Assembly (NCBI RefSeq): GCF_002865585.1
Contig: NZ_CP025581.1
Location: forward strand, 248,001-312,000
Length of the DNA stretch: 64,000 nucleotides
Reading direction: 5' to 3'
Origin: Nocardioides houyundeii
GTDB taxonomy: Bacteria; Actinomycetota; Actinomycetes; Propionibacteriales; Nocardioidaceae
Made by a program: the position numbers and the translations under genes. Of this stretch, positions 56,975 to 64,000 are shown piece by piece (the first letter of the stretch is position 1; the number at the start of each line of letters is the position of its first letter). The notes beneath the pieces are model-generated. The model ran no database searches, was not told the origin of the DNA, and was given only the letters and a program-made list of their open reading frames with translations.

Positions 56975-57823
56975 TTGGCGACTGCGGTCCCGATCGTGAC
57001 CCGGCCGTCCGGTGGTTCCGACGACCTGGCGGCGCCGAAGGGCTCTCGCGAGGAACCCGAGCTGGAGGAGGCCTACGACCGCCTGGTCGACCAAGGGCAC
57101 GAGCGGCTGAGCCGCCCCCTGCTGCCACTGCTGTCGACCGGTCTCCTGGGTGGGGTCGACGTGGGCGTCGGGGTGCTGATGTACCTGGTGGTGCAGGCGG
57201 AGACGGGCAACCACCTGCTCGCCTCGCTCGCCTTCACCGTCGGCTTCGTGGCCCTGCTGCTGGCCAGCAGCGAGCTGTTCACCGAGAACTTCCTGGTGCC
57301 GGTGATGGCGGTGGTTGCCAAGGAGGGGACGCTCACCCAGCTGCTCAGGCTCTGGGTCGTCACGCTGGCGGCGAACCTGGTGGCCGGCTACGCCATGGCG
57401 GGGATGATCGTGGTGGCGCTGCCGGACGTGCACGAGGTGGCGGTGGAGGCCGGCTCGCACTACGCCCACCTGGGTGTGTCATGGCGCTCGTTCTTCCTCG
57501 CCGTGCTCGCCGGCGCAGTGATCACGCTGCTGACGCGGATGCAGAACGCGACCGAGAGCCTCGGTGTCCGCCTGGTCCCGGCTGTGCTGATGTCTTTCGT
57601 GCTCGTGGGCGCCCAGCTCTTCCACTCCGTGCTCGACTCGATCCTGATGTTCGCCGGGCTGTTGACCGGCGAGGCCGACTACGGCTACCTGGACTGGTTG
57701 GGAGCGCTCGGCTGGTCCGCGCTCGGCAACGTCGTCGGCGGACTCGTGCTCGTCACCGGCCTCCGTCTGCTGCGGGTCCCGCACCGGGTCGCCGAGAGCC
57801 GCGAGGAGGGGCAGACCGGCTGA
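56975..57823 (+). CDS. Formate/nitrite transporter (FNT) family channel, probable N-terminal frameshift
   Basis: As read, 282 aa from TTG 56975 (or GTG 56996). Six TM helices follow an N-terminal cytoplasmic helix (EEPELEEAYDRLVDQGHERL), with FTVGFVALLLASSELFTENF, LLRLWVVTLAANLVAGYAMA and LVGAQLFHSVLDSILMFAGL, an FNT arrangement (YfdC-like subgroup). The leaderless -10 box points to ATG 56961 in another frame; inserting one base in the CTCC run near 56970-56974 would give a 287-aa protein starting MNAPPLATAVPIVTRP. So either a base is missing in the sequence or translation starts at the weak TTG/GTG. Confidence 0.82.
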   Translation: MATAVPIVTRPSGGSDDLAAPKGSREEPELEEAYDRLVDQGHERLSRPLLPLLSTGLLGGVDVGVGVLMYLVVQAETGNHLLASLAFTVGFVALLLASSELFTENFLVPVMAVVAKEGTLTQLLRLWVVTLAANLVAGYAMAGMIVVALPDVHEVAVEAGSHYAHLGVSWRSFFLAVLAGAVITLLTRMQNATESLGVRLVPAVLMSFVLVGAQLFHSVLDSILMFAGLLTGEADYGYLDWLGALGWSALGNVVGGLVLVTGLRLLRVPHRVAESREEGQTG

Positions 57824-57870
57824 GCCGCCGGCGTTTCTCCCGGGTCATCGACGGGGAGTTAGTTTGAGGG

Positions 57871-58341
57871 GTGTTTCACGTCATGTTCCTCGAGCCCCGC
57901 ATCCCTCCCAACACGGGGAACGCGATCCGGATGGTCTCCGGGACCGGCGCCACCCTGCACCTGGTCGAACCGCTCGGCTTCGACCTCGAGGAGTCCAAGC
58001 TGAAGCGTGCGGGCCTGGACTACCACGACCTGGCCTCGGTCGAGGTGCACCCTGACCTCGACACCGCGCTCGCCGGCGAGGCGCTGGCCTCCTCCAGGGT
58101 GTTCGCCTTCACCGCGCACGCGACGCGTTGGTACACCGACATCGAGTTCCAGCCCGGCGACGTGCTGCTCTTCGGCCCGGAGCCGACGGGCCTGCCGGAC
58201 CAGGTGCTGAACCACGGCCGGGTGACGGAGCGGCTCCGGATCCCGATGGTGCCGGGCCGTCGCTCGCTGAACCTGTCGAACTCCGCAGCCGTGGTGACCT
58301 ACGAGGCCTGGCGGCAGCACGGGTTCCCCGGCGCCCACTAG
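57871..58341 (+). CDS. trmL: tRNA (cytidine(34)-2'-O)-methyltransferase
   Basis: A 156-aa SPOUT methyltransferase of TrmL size. The knot motifs are FLEPRIPPNTGNAIRMVSGT (motif 1), DVLLFGPEPTGLPDQVL (motif 2) and MVPGRRSLNLSNSAAVVTYE (motif 3). It methylates the wobble nucleotide of tRNA-Leu isoacceptors in characterised bacteria. GTG 57871 follows TAGTTT by five bases. Monocistronic by appearance. Confidence 0.95.
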   Translation: MFHVMFLEPRIPPNTGNAIRMVSGTGATLHLVEPLGFDLEESKLKRAGLDYHDLASVEVHPDLDTALAGEALASSRVFAFTAHATRWYTDIEFQPGDVLLFGPEPTGLPDQVLNHGRVTERLRIPMVPGRRSLNLSNSAAVVTYEAWRQHGFPGAH

Positions 58342-58416
58342 GCACAGCGACGGATCACACCTGCTCCGGCACGTCCGGAGCGGAATAGACCCCCGCCCCC
58401 AGGCCGTTGGCACACC

Positions 58417-59406
58417 ATGACTGCGACCCCCATCTCGATCCTCGACCTCGCCCAGATCGCAGCCGGAGGCAGCGCCGCCGACAGCTTCCGGACCAGCGTC
58501 GAGATCGCCCAGCTCGCGGAGCGCAGCGGCTACCGTCGCGTCTGGTACGCCGAGCACCACAACATGCCGACCATCGCGTCCTCGGCGACCGCCGTACTCA
58601 TCGCGCACGTCGCGGCACACACGTCGTCCATCCGTCTTGGGGCCGGCGGGGTGATGCTGCCCAACCACTCCCCGCTGGTGATCGCCGAGCAGTTCGGCAC
58701 CCTGGCGACGCTGCACCCGGACCGGATCGACCTCGGGCTGGGCCGTGCTCCCGGGAGCGACCAGAACACGATGCGCGCCCTGCGCCGGGACCCGAGATCG
58801 GCCGAGTCGTTCCCCAGCGACGTCCAGGAGCTTCAGGGCTACCTGACCGGCAGGTCGCAGATCCCCGGTGTCGAGGCCGTCCCGGGCACCGGGACGAACG
58901 TGCCCCTCTACATCCTCGGCTCCTCGCTCTTCGGGGCCCAGCTGGCGGCCGCGCTGGGTCTGCCCTACGCCTTCGCCTCGCACTTCGCGCCTCAGGCGCT
59001 GCAACAGGCCGTGGCGACGTACCGCCGCAGCTTCCAGCCGTCCGAGCAGCTCGCCGAGCCCTACGTCATCGCCGGCGCCAACGTGGTCGCCGCCGACTCC
59101 AGCGAGGAGGCCCACGCGCTGCTGCGGGAGTCCCAGCGACTGCGGGTCAGCCAGCTCGTCGGCCGGGGTCGCACCTTCAGCGACGCCGAGGCCGACGCCG
59201 TCCTCGACTCGCCGTCGGGCCAGCAGATCAAGCAGATGAGCCACTACACCGCCGTGGGCAACCCTGACGAGGTCCGCGAGTACCTCGACAAGTTCGCCGT
59301 GCACGCCGACGCCGACGAGCTGATCGTCGCCTCGATGGCGCGCAGCACCGAGGCGACGCTGCGCTCCTTCGAGCTGCTGAGCCAGGTGGCAGACCTGGCG
59401 GGATGA
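58417..59406 (+). CDS. LLM class flavin-dependent oxidoreductase (luciferase-like)
   Basis: A 329-aa luciferase-like protein: [60 protein letters not shown] and [20 protein letters not shown]. This belongs to the YhbW-like LLM group (alkanal monooxygenase-like), common as single genes with unknown substrate. A small hairpin CTCCGG-N5-CCGGAG (58364-58380) lies in the 75-bp gap before it, perhaps the trmL terminator. It is followed after 54 bp by the MFS-DUF72 fusion. Confidence 0.93.
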   Translation: MTATPISILDLAQIAAGGSAADSFRTSVEIAQLAERSGYRRVWYAEHHNMPTIASSATAVLIAHVAAHTSSIRLGAGGVMLPNHSPLVIAEQFGTLATLHPDRIDLGLGRAPGSDQNTMRALRRDPRSAESFPSDVQELQGYLTGRSQIPGVEAVPGTGTNVPLYILGSSLFGAQLAAALGLPYAFASHFAPQALQQAVATYRRSFQPSEQLAEPYVIAGANVVAADSSEEAHALLRESQRLRVSQLVGRGRTFSDAEADAVLDSPSGQQIKQMSHYTAVGNPDEVREYLDKFAVHADADELIVASMARSTEATLRSFELLSQVADLAG

Positions 59407-59460
59407 CCGCCGGGCGAAGCGGCCGGGAACAGAGCGGGGCCGGTGCGGGTTGAGGGGCCC

Positions 59461-61671
59461 GTGAGTGCACCAGAGATCACCCGCGCCAGCGTCGGCCTTC
59501 GCAGCGAGCGGGGGCCGATCCTGCTGGCCGTCATGCTCAGCATCGGCCTGGTCGCCATCGACTCGACGATCCTGGCCACCGCGGTGCCCGCGGTCGTCGA
59601 CGACCTCGGCGGGTTCACGTCGTTCCCGTGGCTGTTCTCGATCTACCTGCTGGCCCAGGCCGTCGCGGTGCCGATCTACGGCAAGGTCGCCGACCTCTAC
59701 GGCCGCAAGCCGGTGATGCTGCTGGGCATCGGACTCTTCGTCCTCGGGTCGCTGCTGTGCGGCATCGCGTGGAGCATGCCGGCGCTCATCGTCTTCCGGC
59801 TGCTGCAGGGCCTGGGCGCCGGCGCCGTGCAGCCGATGGGCATGACGATCGTGGGCGACATCTACTCCATGGAGGAGCGCGCGAAGGTCCAGGGCTACAT
59901 CGCCAGCGTCTGGGCCACCGCGTCCATCGTGGGCCCGACGCTGGGCGGGGTCTTCGCCGACTACCTGTCGTGGCGCTGGATCTTCTTCGTGAACCTGCCG
60001 CTGGGCATCGCCGCCGGCTGGGTGATGTGGCGCCGCTTCGACGAGCGGGTGGAGCCGCGCAAGCACAGCATCGACTACCTGGGTGCCGTCTTGCTGGCCG
60101 CCGGGGGCACGCTGCTTCTGCTCGGCCTGCTCGAGGGCGGGGTGCGCTGGGAGTGGGCGTCGGTCCCCGGGGTCGCGATCTTCGTCGTCGCCGCCTTGCT
60201 GCTGGCCGCGTTCGTCGGGGTGGAGTCGCGGGCTCCGGAGCCGGTCCTGCCGCTGTGGATCTTCCGGCGCCGGGTGCTGAACGCGTCGAACTCGGGCGCC
60301 TTCGTCGTCGGCGTGCTGATGCTCGGGCTGACGTCGTACGTGCCGTTGTACGCCCAGGGCGTGCTCGGGCACGGCGCCCTGGTCGCCGGTCTGGCGCTGG
60401 CGTCGATGACGATCGGGTGGCCGATCGCGGCCTCCACGAGCGGGCGCTTCTACCTGTCGATGGGCTTCCGCAAGACGGTCCTGATGGGCTCGCTGTTCGT
60501 GATCGCCGGCGCGGCACTGCTGCTCCCGGTGAACGCCGACAGCGCGCTGTGGCAGCTGGCCCTGCCGTGCTTCGTGATGGGCATCGGGTTCGGGTACGTC
60601 GCCAGCCCCGGCGTCATCGTCGCGCAGTCCTCGGTGGGCTGGCAGCACCGCGGCGTGGCCACCGGCACCAACATGTTCTCGCGCTCGATGGGCAGCGCCG
60701 TCGGGGTGGCGGTCTTCGGCGCGATCGTGAACAGCCGGCTGGCCGGCAGCGCCGAGGGCGCCTCACTCGACCTCGAGCACCTCTCGGCCGGGGTGCTGGC
60801 GCCCGCGATCCACCTGGTGTTCGTCTGCTCCGCGGTGGTTGCCCTGGCACTGCTGCTCTCCGGGCTGCTCATGCCGCCGCATGCGGGCGAGGAGGCCCGT
60901 CGGCTCCTGAGTCGACCGATCGGACGGACCCGGCGACCACCTGAGAGGGTTGAGCACGTGGATGTTCGGGTGGGCCTGTGCGGCTGGACGGTCTCGCAGT
61001 CGTCGTACGTGCGTCGGTTCCCGGTCGTCGAGGTGCAGCACACCTTCTACGAGCCGCCGGCCGACGCCCTGCTGGCCCGCTGGCGCGCGCAGGTGCCGCC
61101 AGGCTTCGAGTTCACGATCAAGGCCTGGCAGGTCGTCACCCACGAGTCCAACAGCCCCACCTACCGGCGGATGAAGCAGCCGCTGCCGGCCAGTGCCCGG
61201 GGCCAGGTCGGGGCGTTCCGTACGACGCCTCCGGTGCTCGCGGCCTGGCAGCGGACCCTGGAGTGCGCCCGGGTCCTGCAGGCCACCGCCGTGCTGCTGC
61301 AGTGCCCGAAGAGCTTCCGTCCCACGGCCGAGAACGTGGCACGGCTGCGGACCTTCGTGTCGCAGGTGGAGCGGCCGACCGGGCGGCTGCTGTGGGAGCC
61401 TCGCGGCGAGTGGCCCACGCAGCTGCTCACCGAGCTGTGCGCCGAGCTGGACCTGGTCCACGTGGTCGACCCGATGCAGACCGAGACGGTGACGCCGGAG
61501 CAGACCTACTACCGGCTGCACGGCACCACGGGCTCGCGGCACGTCCACACCGATGACGAGCTGCGCCGGCTACGGGACCTCGTCGACGGTCGCCCATCGC
61601 CGTACGTCATGTTCAACAACCTGCCGCGCACCGGGGACGCGGAGCGGTTCCGCGACCTGCTCTCCGGCTGA
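59461..61671 (+). CDS. MFS transporter (DHA2/EmrB-type) fused to a DUF72 domain
   Basis: A 736-aa protein. Residues 1-~490 are a 14-TM drug:H+ antiporter of the EmrB/QacA type: AIDSTILATAVPAVVDDLGG (motif D1), GKVADLYGRKPVM (motif A) and VGPTLGGVFADYLSWRWIFF (motif C). After a basic linker (LLSRPIGRTRRPPERVEHV) the same frame continues into a ~235-residue DUF72 domain (VRVGLCGWTVSQSSYVRRFP, VEVQHTFYEPPADALLARWR, GSRHVHTDDELRRLRDLVDG). There is no stop between. A GTG at 60958 with GAGAGGGTTGAG upstream could also start DUF72 alone. GTG 59461 with GAGGGG is the chosen start. Confidence 0.88.
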   Translation: MSAPEITRASVGLRSERGPILLAVMLSIGLVAIDSTILATAVPAVVDDLGGFTSFPWLFSIYLLAQAVAVPIYGKVADLYGRKPVMLLGIGLFVLGSLLCGIAWSMPALIVFRLLQGLGAGAVQPMGMTIVGDIYSMEERAKVQGYIASVWATASIVGPTLGGVFADYLSWRWIFFVNLPLGIAAGWVMWRRFDERVEPRKHSIDYLGAVLLAAGGTLLLLGLLEGGVRWEWASVPGVAIFVVAALLLAAFVGVESRAPEPVLPLWIFRRRVLNASNSGAFVVGVLMLGLTSYVPLYAQGVLGHGALVAGLALASMTIGWPIAASTSGRFYLSMGFRKTVLMGSLFVIAGAALLLPVNADSALWQLALPCFVMGIGFGYVASPGVIVAQSSVGWQHRGVATGTNMFSRSMGSAVGVAVFGAIVNSRLAGSAEGASLDLEHLSAGVLAPAIHLVFVCSAVVALALLLSGLLMPPHAGEEARRLLSRPIGRTRRPPERVEHVDVRVGLCGWTVSQSSYVRRFPVVEVQHTFYEPPADALLARWRAQVPPGFEFTIKAWQVVTHESNSPTYRRMKQPLPASARGQVGAFRTTPPVLAAWQRTLECARVLQATAVLLQCPKSFRPTAENVARLRTFVSQVERPTGRLLWEPRGEWPTQLLTELCAELDLVHVVDPMQTETVTPEQTYYRLHGTTGSRHVHTDDELRRLRDLVDGRPSPYVMFNNLPRTGDAERFRDLLSG

Positions 61672-61688
61672 GTCCGCACGATCGGTCG

Positions 61689-62606
61689 CTACGAGTGGTC
61701 GCCCACCGCTCCCGCGAGCACTCGGGCCAGACGAGATGCCAGGTCTTGGAGCGTGGAGCCGTCCGGCTCGCCGTGATCGGGATTGATCTCGCACACGGTC
61801 AGGCCGCAGAAGTTGGGCGCGGCCACCAGCACCTCGAGCGCCGCCATCACGGTCTCCAGCTTCAGGGCAACGTTGCGGCGGGTGTTCTCGGCCAGCGGAG
61901 CGTCCGCGAAGTCGACCAGGTCGATGTCCAGGTGCAGCAACAGCCGGTCGAACTGCGCGGCCCATCCCTTCACCACCCGGGTGGCGGCCTCGACCGGGTC
62001 GTCACGTACCTCGTCGTGGTGGACCCAGGCGATGTCGCGCTCGTCGATGACGGTGCGCTCGAAGGCGGTCGGCTCCACCTGCCCGAACAGCAGGACCTGC
62101 TCAGGGTCCAGGAGCGGGACACGAGGACCGACCCCTGCGAGGCTCGCGACGGTCCCGTCCACACCGAGCAGGTGGGCCACTCCCATCCAGTCCAGCGCGC
62201 CGTCGTCGGTGCTCTGCGGAGTGTTCAGGTCGGCATCGTGGTCGAGGTAGACCAGGCCAAGGGTCCCCGGCGCCGTGGCGGCGCCGGCGACGGTCCCGAG
62301 CTCCACGGTGCAGTCACCGCCGAGGACCAGCACCTTCGAGCCCTCCGCGGCCAGGGCGTCTCGGACCCGGGACGCGACGCTGCTGGCGGTGTGGGTGACC
62401 AGGTCCGCGTTTCTCGCGCGCGGGTTGTCCCGGTCGGCTCGCATGCGGATCGTCTCGGTGTCACCCGCGTCCTCGACGTCCACGCCGTGCCCGCGGAGCA
62501 GGTCGATCAGGCCCGCGTCCCGCAATGCGCGCGGAGCCTGTTCCTGGCCAGGTCCGTAGGCCCCGGCGCTGCTCGGCGCTCCGATCACCGTCAGTCGGTT
62601 CGACAT
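61689..62606 (-). CDS. Arginase/ureohydrolase superfamily protein with altered metal ligands
   Basis: A 305-aa ureohydrolase-fold protein: LTVIGAPSSAGAYGPGQEQA, VLVLGGDCTVELGTVAG, LVYLDHDADLNTPQST and LLLHLDIDLVDFADAP. The Mn site of arginases needs His in GGDHS and His in DAHxD; here these are Cys 99 and Asp 124, while the Asp ligands (122, 126 and the LDIDxxDF pair) remain. Many actinobacterial paralogues share such changes, and activity on arginine, agmatine or guanidino acids is uncertain. ATG 62606. It converges with the MFS-DUF72 gene. Confidence 0.85.
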   Translation of the reverse strand: MSNRLTVIGAPSSAGAYGPGQEQAPRALRDAGLIDLLRGHGVDVEDAGDTETIRMRADRDNPRARNADLVTHTASSVASRVRDALAAEGSKVLVLGGDCTVELGTVAGAATAPGTLGLVYLDHDADLNTPQSTDDGALDWMGVAHLLGVDGTVASLAGVGPRVPLLDPEQVLLFGQVEPTAFERTVIDERDIAWVHHDEVRDDPVEAATRVVKGWAAQFDRLLLHLDIDLVDFADAPLAENTRRNVALKLETVMAALEVLVAAPNFCGLTVCEINPDHGEPDGSTLQDLASRLARVLAGAVGDHS

Positions 62607-62702
62607 GTGACCACTCTGGCGGAGCCCGCGGATCCCGGCAACCGTGCTCTGCGGTGGGCGCTACGGGCCCAGGAAACGCCTGACGGCGGGCAGCGGAGCG
62701 CT

Positions 62703-63449
62703 TCAGGAGACTCTCTTGAAGGAGATGTGCTTGACCCGGGGCTTGTGGCTCGGGGCGGTGACGATGACCCGGAGCAGGACCCGCTTGCCCTTCCAGCCGG
62801 GCCGCACCTTGGCCTTCAGGCCCTGCTTGACGACCTTCCCGCCCACGACCCACTTGTAGGCGATCATGCGGGGTTCGGTCACCGATCCACCGATCACCGG
62901 CCCCTCCAGGGGGTTGAGGCGCGTCTTGGTGACGCGCAGCGTCTTCCCGACCTTCGCCCGCCTGGGCGTACCGGGGGCCTTGGTGCTCCACGCGGCGATG
63001 TACGAGGCAGGTACGACGGTCGCTGGGCCGTCCTGCCAGGCATCGTCGCAGTCGCGCGGGTAGTCGCTCGGCGTCGGGACCTGCCCTGCGAGGACAGGCA
63101 TGGTCGGGTCGGAGAACGTGACGCGATACCCGACAGCCGGTCCGACGTCGTCGGGGTCCATCCGCTCCGAGACCGTGAAGCCGTCGTACCGGCTGGTAGC
63201 GCCCGCGCCGGCGAAGGACTCGGTCGTCACCACGCGGTCGCAGCCAGTGACGGTGACGGTGTAGGTCACATCCGCGGCGACGCCCTGGGAGAACGTGACG
63301 ATGACATCACTGATGGTGGCGTCCAGGACCTGGAACTGCTGATCGACCACGTGGATGTCCCGCGGCTCCGCCTGGGCGGAGGCAGGCACGGACAGTGCGA
63401 CGGCGGCCAACGCCGCGGACGTCGACAGGTTGACGGTGCGAACCTTCAC
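62703..63449 (-). CDS. Hypothetical secreted Ig-like protein
   Basis: A 248-aa exported protein. The signal peptide (NLSTSAALAAVALSVPASAQA) is cleaved near residue 27. The mature part has a beta-rich N-terminal half with a Cys pair (VTVTGCDRVVTTESFAGAGA, YPRDCDDAWQDGPA). The C-terminal repeat-type domain (KVGKTLRVTKTRLNPLEGPV, AYKWVVGGKVVKQGLKAKVR) is like the VGKxLxV...W...G modules of actinobacterial surface proteins. Start: GTG 63449 with GGGGGG four bases upstream; longer in-frame starts place the signal segment internally. Divergent from eutB. Function unknown. Confidence 0.75.
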   Translation of the reverse strand: MKVRTVNLSTSAALAAVALSVPASAQAEPRDIHVVDQQFQVLDATISDVIVTFSQGVAADVTYTVTVTGCDRVVTTESFAGAGATSRYDGFTVSERMDPDDVGPAVGYRVTFSDPTMPVLAGQVPTPSDYPRDCDDAWQDGPATVVPASYIAAWSTKAPGTPRRAKVGKTLRVTKTRLNPLEGPVIGGSVTEPRMIAYKWVVGGKVVKQGLKAKVRPGWKGKRVLLRVIVTAPSHKPRVKHISFKRVS

Positions 63450-63558
63450 ATTTCCCCCCGGAACTTCGCTGTTGGGCCTCATCCTGCCCGGGATCAGCCT
63501 CGAAGGTGACCCTCGAGAGAAAGCAGTCCACGCGCGACTCATGGGGGAGGGTAGGTCC

Positions 63559-64000
63559 GTGCGCATCTACCGGCAAGCCCTGCGAGGACACGGCTACGCC
63601 TTCCACGGACTGACCGACCTGCTGGCCAAGGCCTCCCCGCTGCGCTCCGGCGACGAGCTGGCCGGCTGCGCGGCCGAGGACCCGCTGGAGCGGGTGGCAG
63701 CCCAGGTGGCGCTGGCCGACGTACGGCTCACCGACTTCCTCGACGACCTCGTCGTCGCCTACGAGGACGACGAGGTCAGCCGGCTCATCGTGGACTCCCT
63801 GGACCGGGACGCCTTCTCGGCCGTCTCCGAGCTCACCGTCGGCGGTCTGCGGGACCACCTGCTGGAGACCGCCTCGGGTGCCGGTGCCGCCGCCGCGCTC
63901 GCGGCGCTCGCCCCGGGCCTGATGCCGGAGATGGCGGCGGCCGTCTCGAAGATCATGCGCAACCAGGACCTGGTCGTGGTGGCCCGGGCCGTCGACGTAC
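63559..64000 (+). CDS. eutB: Ethanolamine ammonia-lyase large subunit, 3' truncated by window end
   Basis: The first 147 codons of a frame that stays open to the window end. Residues AKASPLRSGDELAGCAAEDP then LERVAAQVALADVRL and VVAYEDDEVSRLIVDSLDRD match the N-terminal region of EutB (KANELRSGDVLAG, ERVAAKQVL, VIAYEEDxVTRLI). PEMAAAVSKIMRNQDLVVVA aligns with EutB SEVVAAVAKICSNADLI. EutB, with EutC and adenosylcobalamin, converts ethanolamine to acetaldehyde and ammonia. GTG 63559 has GGGAGGG eight bases upstream; ATG 63541 is an in-frame alternative. Confidence 0.9.
   Translation, partial: MRIYRQALRGHGYAFHGLTDLLAKASPLRSGDELAGCAAEDPLERVAAQVALADVRLTDFLDDLVVAYEDDEVSRLIVDSLDRDAFSAVSELTVGGLRDHLLETASGAGAAAALAALAPGLMPEMAAAVSKIMRNQDLVVVARAVDV

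Noticed and set aside
58364-58380. CTCCGG-N5-CCGGAG hairpin as a definite terminator of trmL
   Set aside because: The stem is only six base pairs with no T-run; kept only as a remark.
1-64000. tRNA, rRNA, riboswitch, insertion sequence or CRISPR
   Set aside because: I scanned for tRNA T-arm-like motifs, terminal inverted repeats with transposase genes and regularly spaced repeats and saw none that I could support; small or divergent RNA genes could be missed without a covariance search.

Overview
The window is about 70% G+C or more, is densely packed with genes on both strands, and shows no rRNA, tRNA, CRISPR array, insertion sequence or prophage that I could find. The base composition, GTG/TTG starts, PASTA-less PknB-type kinases, a maleylpyruvate-isomerase-fold mycothiol enzyme, family-6 glycoside hydrolases and many LLM flavin enzymes point to an actinobacterium. 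The flavour is that of Nocardioides or its relatives (Nocardioidaceae); this is inference from gene content, not a taxonomic test. A striking regional trait is that at least a dozen genes begin 5-8 nt after a TAnnnT-like -10 box, so their mRNAs are probably leaderless. I used this to choose start codons.

Layout. 1-6.6 kb: end of a glutathionyl-hydroquinone-reductase-like gene, a DUF72 gene, a three-gene envelope operon (DUF3618/holin-like), a catalase-fold-like hypothetical, a secreted GH43-type protein and an AraC regulator. 6.6-10.3 kb: E1alpha-E1beta-E2 of a 2-oxoacid dehydrogenase. 10.3-20.3 kb: GH6-like secreted protein, two Ser/Thr kinases (one lacking its activation loop), a Pro/Thr-rich zinc-ribbon membrane protein, a frameshifted acyl-CoA carboxyltransferase, a secreted beta-sandwich protein, an epimerase, a VOC protein and an ECF sigma factor divergent from the second kinase. 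20.3-27.3 kb: two flavin reductases, a gamma-carbonic anhydrase divergent from an SGNH hydrolase across a perfect CRP/GlxR-type site, a two-domain VOC protein, a K+ channel and a second GH6-like gene. 27.3-29.9 kb: polar amino-acid ABC importer. 30-39.7 kb: flavodoxin, an MTHFR-like/methyltransferase/epimerase operon, MarR with SDR, CspA, a PRISE-type reductase beside a truncated TetR fragment, and an SGNH-F5/8C-SNase-like secreted fusion.

39.8-51.9 kb is the most interesting part. A six-gene, fully overlapping minus-strand operon (DszA/NtaA-type monooxygenase, alpha/beta hydrolase, second LLM monooxygenase, family III CoA-transferase, crotonase, thiol-dioxygenase-like cupin) lies back to back with a LysR regulator and a complete oligopeptide/nickel-type ABC importer. 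The two transcription units share a 12-bp AT-rich motif upstream. I infer an uptake and catabolic system for an organosulfur (thioether or mercapto-acid type) compound; the substrate is unknown.

51.9-64 kb: a secreted FlgD-Ig-like protein, a MarR-controlled quinone-stress operon (AzoR, FAD oxidase, LLM) with a near-perfect operator, a formate/nitrite-transporter-type channel, TrmL, another LLM, an MFS transporter fused in frame to a second DUF72 domain, a divergent arginase, a secreted Ig-like protein, and the 5' end of ethanolamine ammonia-lyase (eutB) running off the window. Three loci look broken by single-base losses in G/C runs (about 14775, 47288 and 56970), which may be sequencing errors.
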